Part shown: piece by piece, positions 6,249-7,558 of the stretch
How positions within the stretch are numbered: the stretch's first letter is position 1
Layout of the letters: each line of letters begins with the position of its first letter
NCBI GenBank assembly: GCA_039916225.1
Contig: JBDSLU010000192.1
Span: 1-7,558 of the forward strand
DNA from: JBDSLU01 sp039916225
GTDB lineage: Bacteria; Acidobacteriota; Vicinamibacteria; Vicinamibacterales; Vicinamibacteraceae
Direction of reading: 5' to 3'
Length of the DNA: 7,558 nucleotides
Notes under the pieces: generated by a model
Told to the model about the DNA's origin: nothing
The model's input: only the letters and a program-made list of their open reading frames with translations
Database searches by the model: none
Program-made: the position numbers and the translations under genes

Positions 6249-7558
6249 TACGGCCGGCGCGCGGCCATCAGCCGCTCGATGTCGGCCACTTCGAGGGGCA
6301 CGAAGGCGGACAGGTTTTCGTAGCCGGCCTCGGTGATGAGAATCATGTCCTCGAGGCGCACGCCGAGGTGCTCGTCCTCGAGCCGCATCTGCGGCTCGAT
6401 AGTGAAGACGCGGCCCGGTTCGAACGTGGGCGCCTGCAGCCCGCCGACGTCATGCACCTCGAGACCGACGTTGTGGCCGAGCCCACGCGGATCCGGACGG
6501 GCGCGCAGGCTCTCGACCATCGCCGTCGCCGCCGCCTTGATGCGCGCGTCGGTGAACGGGTAGGCGGCCATGATCGCGTCCATCTTGACGAGCGCCACGG
6601 CCGTCACCTCGCCCGGTGTCTTGTGCACCGCGATCGACGTCAGCAGCGCCTGGTACAGCTTGAGGTAGATGCCGTAGTACTCGCGCTGCCGCGGCGTGAA
6701 GCGGCCGTTGACCGGAAAGACGCGCGTCACGTCGGACTGGTAGTACTTGTAGTCGGGCGCGTAGTCGAACTGGACCAGCTCGCCGTCGCGCAACACCTCG
6801 GTACTGCGGTGATAGTGCGTGTAGTAGCTGTTGCGGCCGGTCGCGACCAGGGCGAAGTACGAGGCGCCCAGCGCGCCGGCCTTCTTGAAGACGTATTCGG
6901 CCTCCGCCTGCAGCTCGTACTCGTGCACGCCGGGCCGGGTGCCGCGCATCGCGGCGATGATCCCGTCGCCGGCGATCTTGGTGGCCGCGCGGAGCAATGC
7001 GATTTCGCGCGGGCTCTTGACCGCGCGCAGCGCGTTGACGATCGGGTCCAGATCGCGGACCTCCGCCGTCGGTGCGGCGGTCTTCAGCCGGGCGATGAAC
7101 GTCGCTTCACGCGAGTCGCGCCCGTCCCACGGGTCCTCGCGGTTGGCCCGCCACAGCCGCGTCGGATCGCCCTGCGACTGGCTGCCGAGGACCTCCGCCG
7201 CGAACGGCGTGTAGATCGCCCGCCCCGCGCTGGCGATGGCGGTCACGGCGGCGCTGAAATCGGCGAGCGGCAACACCTCGTCGACGCCCAGGGTGGTGGC
7301 GGCCTCGGGCCCGGGCGCCAGCGCTGGCCCGAACATGCTGGTGTCCCGCCTCGCGTTCGAGGGCTTCAGGAACACCGTCGTCCGCTTCGTCCGGCCGTCG
7401 AGGACGACCACCGCGCGCGGCTCGACCACGCCACTGAGGTAGAAGCACTGGGTGTTCTGCCGGAATGGCACCTCGCCGGGTGGCTCGGTGGCCCCGAGCA
7501 CGATGGCCACGGCGTCGCCGATCCCGGCCATCACGCGGCCGCGCCGGGCCGCGTATTC
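6248..7558 (-). CDS. M24 family metallopeptidase, Xaa-Pro aminopeptidase type (5' end outside window)
   Basis: The frame is open from the right edge to TAG at 6250-6248. GTG at 7534 and ATG at 7531 are possible starts. Eight more in-frame codons (EYAARRGR) reach the edge and read like the helix before the usual start of the AMP_N domain, so the true start is probably outside. Numbering from the GTG, residues about 1-140 are the aminopeptidase P N-terminal domain (GDAVAIVLGA, FYLSGVVEPRAVVVL). Residues about 170-405 are the pita-bread catalytic domain. All five metal ligands are visible: D257 (FDYAPD), D268 (SDVTR), H354 (GLGHNVGLEVHD), E380 (FTIEP) and E395 (VRLED). H240/H242 (THYH) and H361 (VHD) fit the catalytic histidines. 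It should be a dinuclear (typically manganese) enzyme removing an N-terminal residue before proline. Location is unknown because the N-terminus is missing. It is convergent with the beta-helix gene, with 43 nt between. Confidence 0.92.
   Translation of the reverse strand, partial: EYAARRGRVMAGIGDAVAIVLGATEPPGEVPFRQNTQCFYLSGVVEPRAVVVLDGRTKRTTVFLKPSNARRDTSMFGPALAPGPEAATTLGVDEVLPLADFSAAVTAIASAGRAIYTPFAAEVLGSQSQGDPTRLWRANREDPWDGRDSREATFIARLKTAAPTAEVRDLDPIVNALRAVKSPREIALLRAATKIAGDGIIAAMRGTRPGVHEYELQAEAEYVFKKAGALGASYFALVATGRNSYYTHYHRSTEVLRDGELVQFDYAPDYKYYQSDVTRVFPVNGRFTPRQREYYGIYLKLYQALLTSIAVHKTPGEVTAVALVKMDAIMAAYPFTDARIKAAATAMVESLRARPDPRGLGHNVGLEVHDVGGLQAPTFEPGRVFTIEPQMRLEDEHLGVRLEDMILITEAGYENLSAFVPLEVADIERLMAARRP

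Noticed and set aside
7529..7534. GTG 7534 or ATG 7531 as the true start of the M24 peptidase
   Set aside because: The frame stays open to the window edge with plausible family-like residues (EYAARRGR), and no Shine-Dalgarno is seen before these codons, so the start most likely lies outside.
1..7558. Mobile elements, CRISPR repeats, tRNA/rRNA genes or a defence island
   Set aside because: No transposase or integrase motifs, regularly spaced repeats, terminal inverted repeats or RNA-gene-like segments were found on reading both strands.

Overview
This 7.56 kb stretch is GC-rich chromosomal DNA of ordinary bacterial gene density. It holds five protein-coding genes, two of them cut by the window edges. 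GC-rich third codon positions and the gene types point to a soil-type, polysaccharide- and peptide-degrading bacterium. These types are an S12 serine hydrolase with a TPR tail, a GyrI-domain AraC regulator, an M24 'Xaa-Pro aminopeptidase' with the SDVTR form of the fold, and a large secreted beta-helix protein. The overall style resembles Acidobacteriota of the Vicinamibacteria kind, but that is an inference from gene style and not proven by a marker gene. No rRNA, tRNA, CRISPR array, transposase or integrase was seen.

Layout, left to right. (1) 1-1558, minus: a secreted class C beta-lactamase-like serine hydrolase (SISK, YSG and HNG motifs) with C-terminal TPR repeats, running off the left edge. 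(2) 1559-1666: a 108-bp divergent control region. It carries a near-perfect 10-bp inverted repeat, a possible sigma-70-type promoter, and a CCTCC/GGAGG pairing that could hide the regulator's Shine-Dalgarno sequence. (3) 1667-2506, plus: an AraC-family activator with an N-terminal DNA-binding domain and a C-terminal GyrI-like ligand-binding domain (Rob-type architecture). (4) 2503-3123, plus: a small SAM-dependent methyltransferase whose start overlaps the regulator's stop (ATGA). (5) 3124-3178: a short gap with a perfect 16-nt palindrome. (6) 3179-6204, plus: a large exported protein with two tandem pectate-lyase-3 (GH55/GH28-like) beta-helix domains and an SMP-30/NHL-like beta-propeller. It is interrupted by an apparent one-base deletion near 3689-3695. 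(7) 6205-6247: a convergent gap with a perfect 8-bp stem that probably terminates both flanking genes. (8) 6248-7558, minus: an M24 metallopeptidase with all five metal ligands, its 5' end outside the window.

How the genes may work together: the regulator and methyltransferase form a translationally coupled pair. The regulator sits back-to-back with the serine hydrolase, so it may control that gene and itself through the inverted repeat. The beta-helix/propeller protein looks like a stand-alone secreted or periplasmic carbohydrate-active protein, and the M24 peptidase like a separate convergent gene. I see no convincing sign of a new defence, mobile or biosynthetic system. The most useful observations are the frameshift, which makes the simplest gene call wrong at its N-terminus, the beta-helix/propeller fusion, and the structured divergent promoter.
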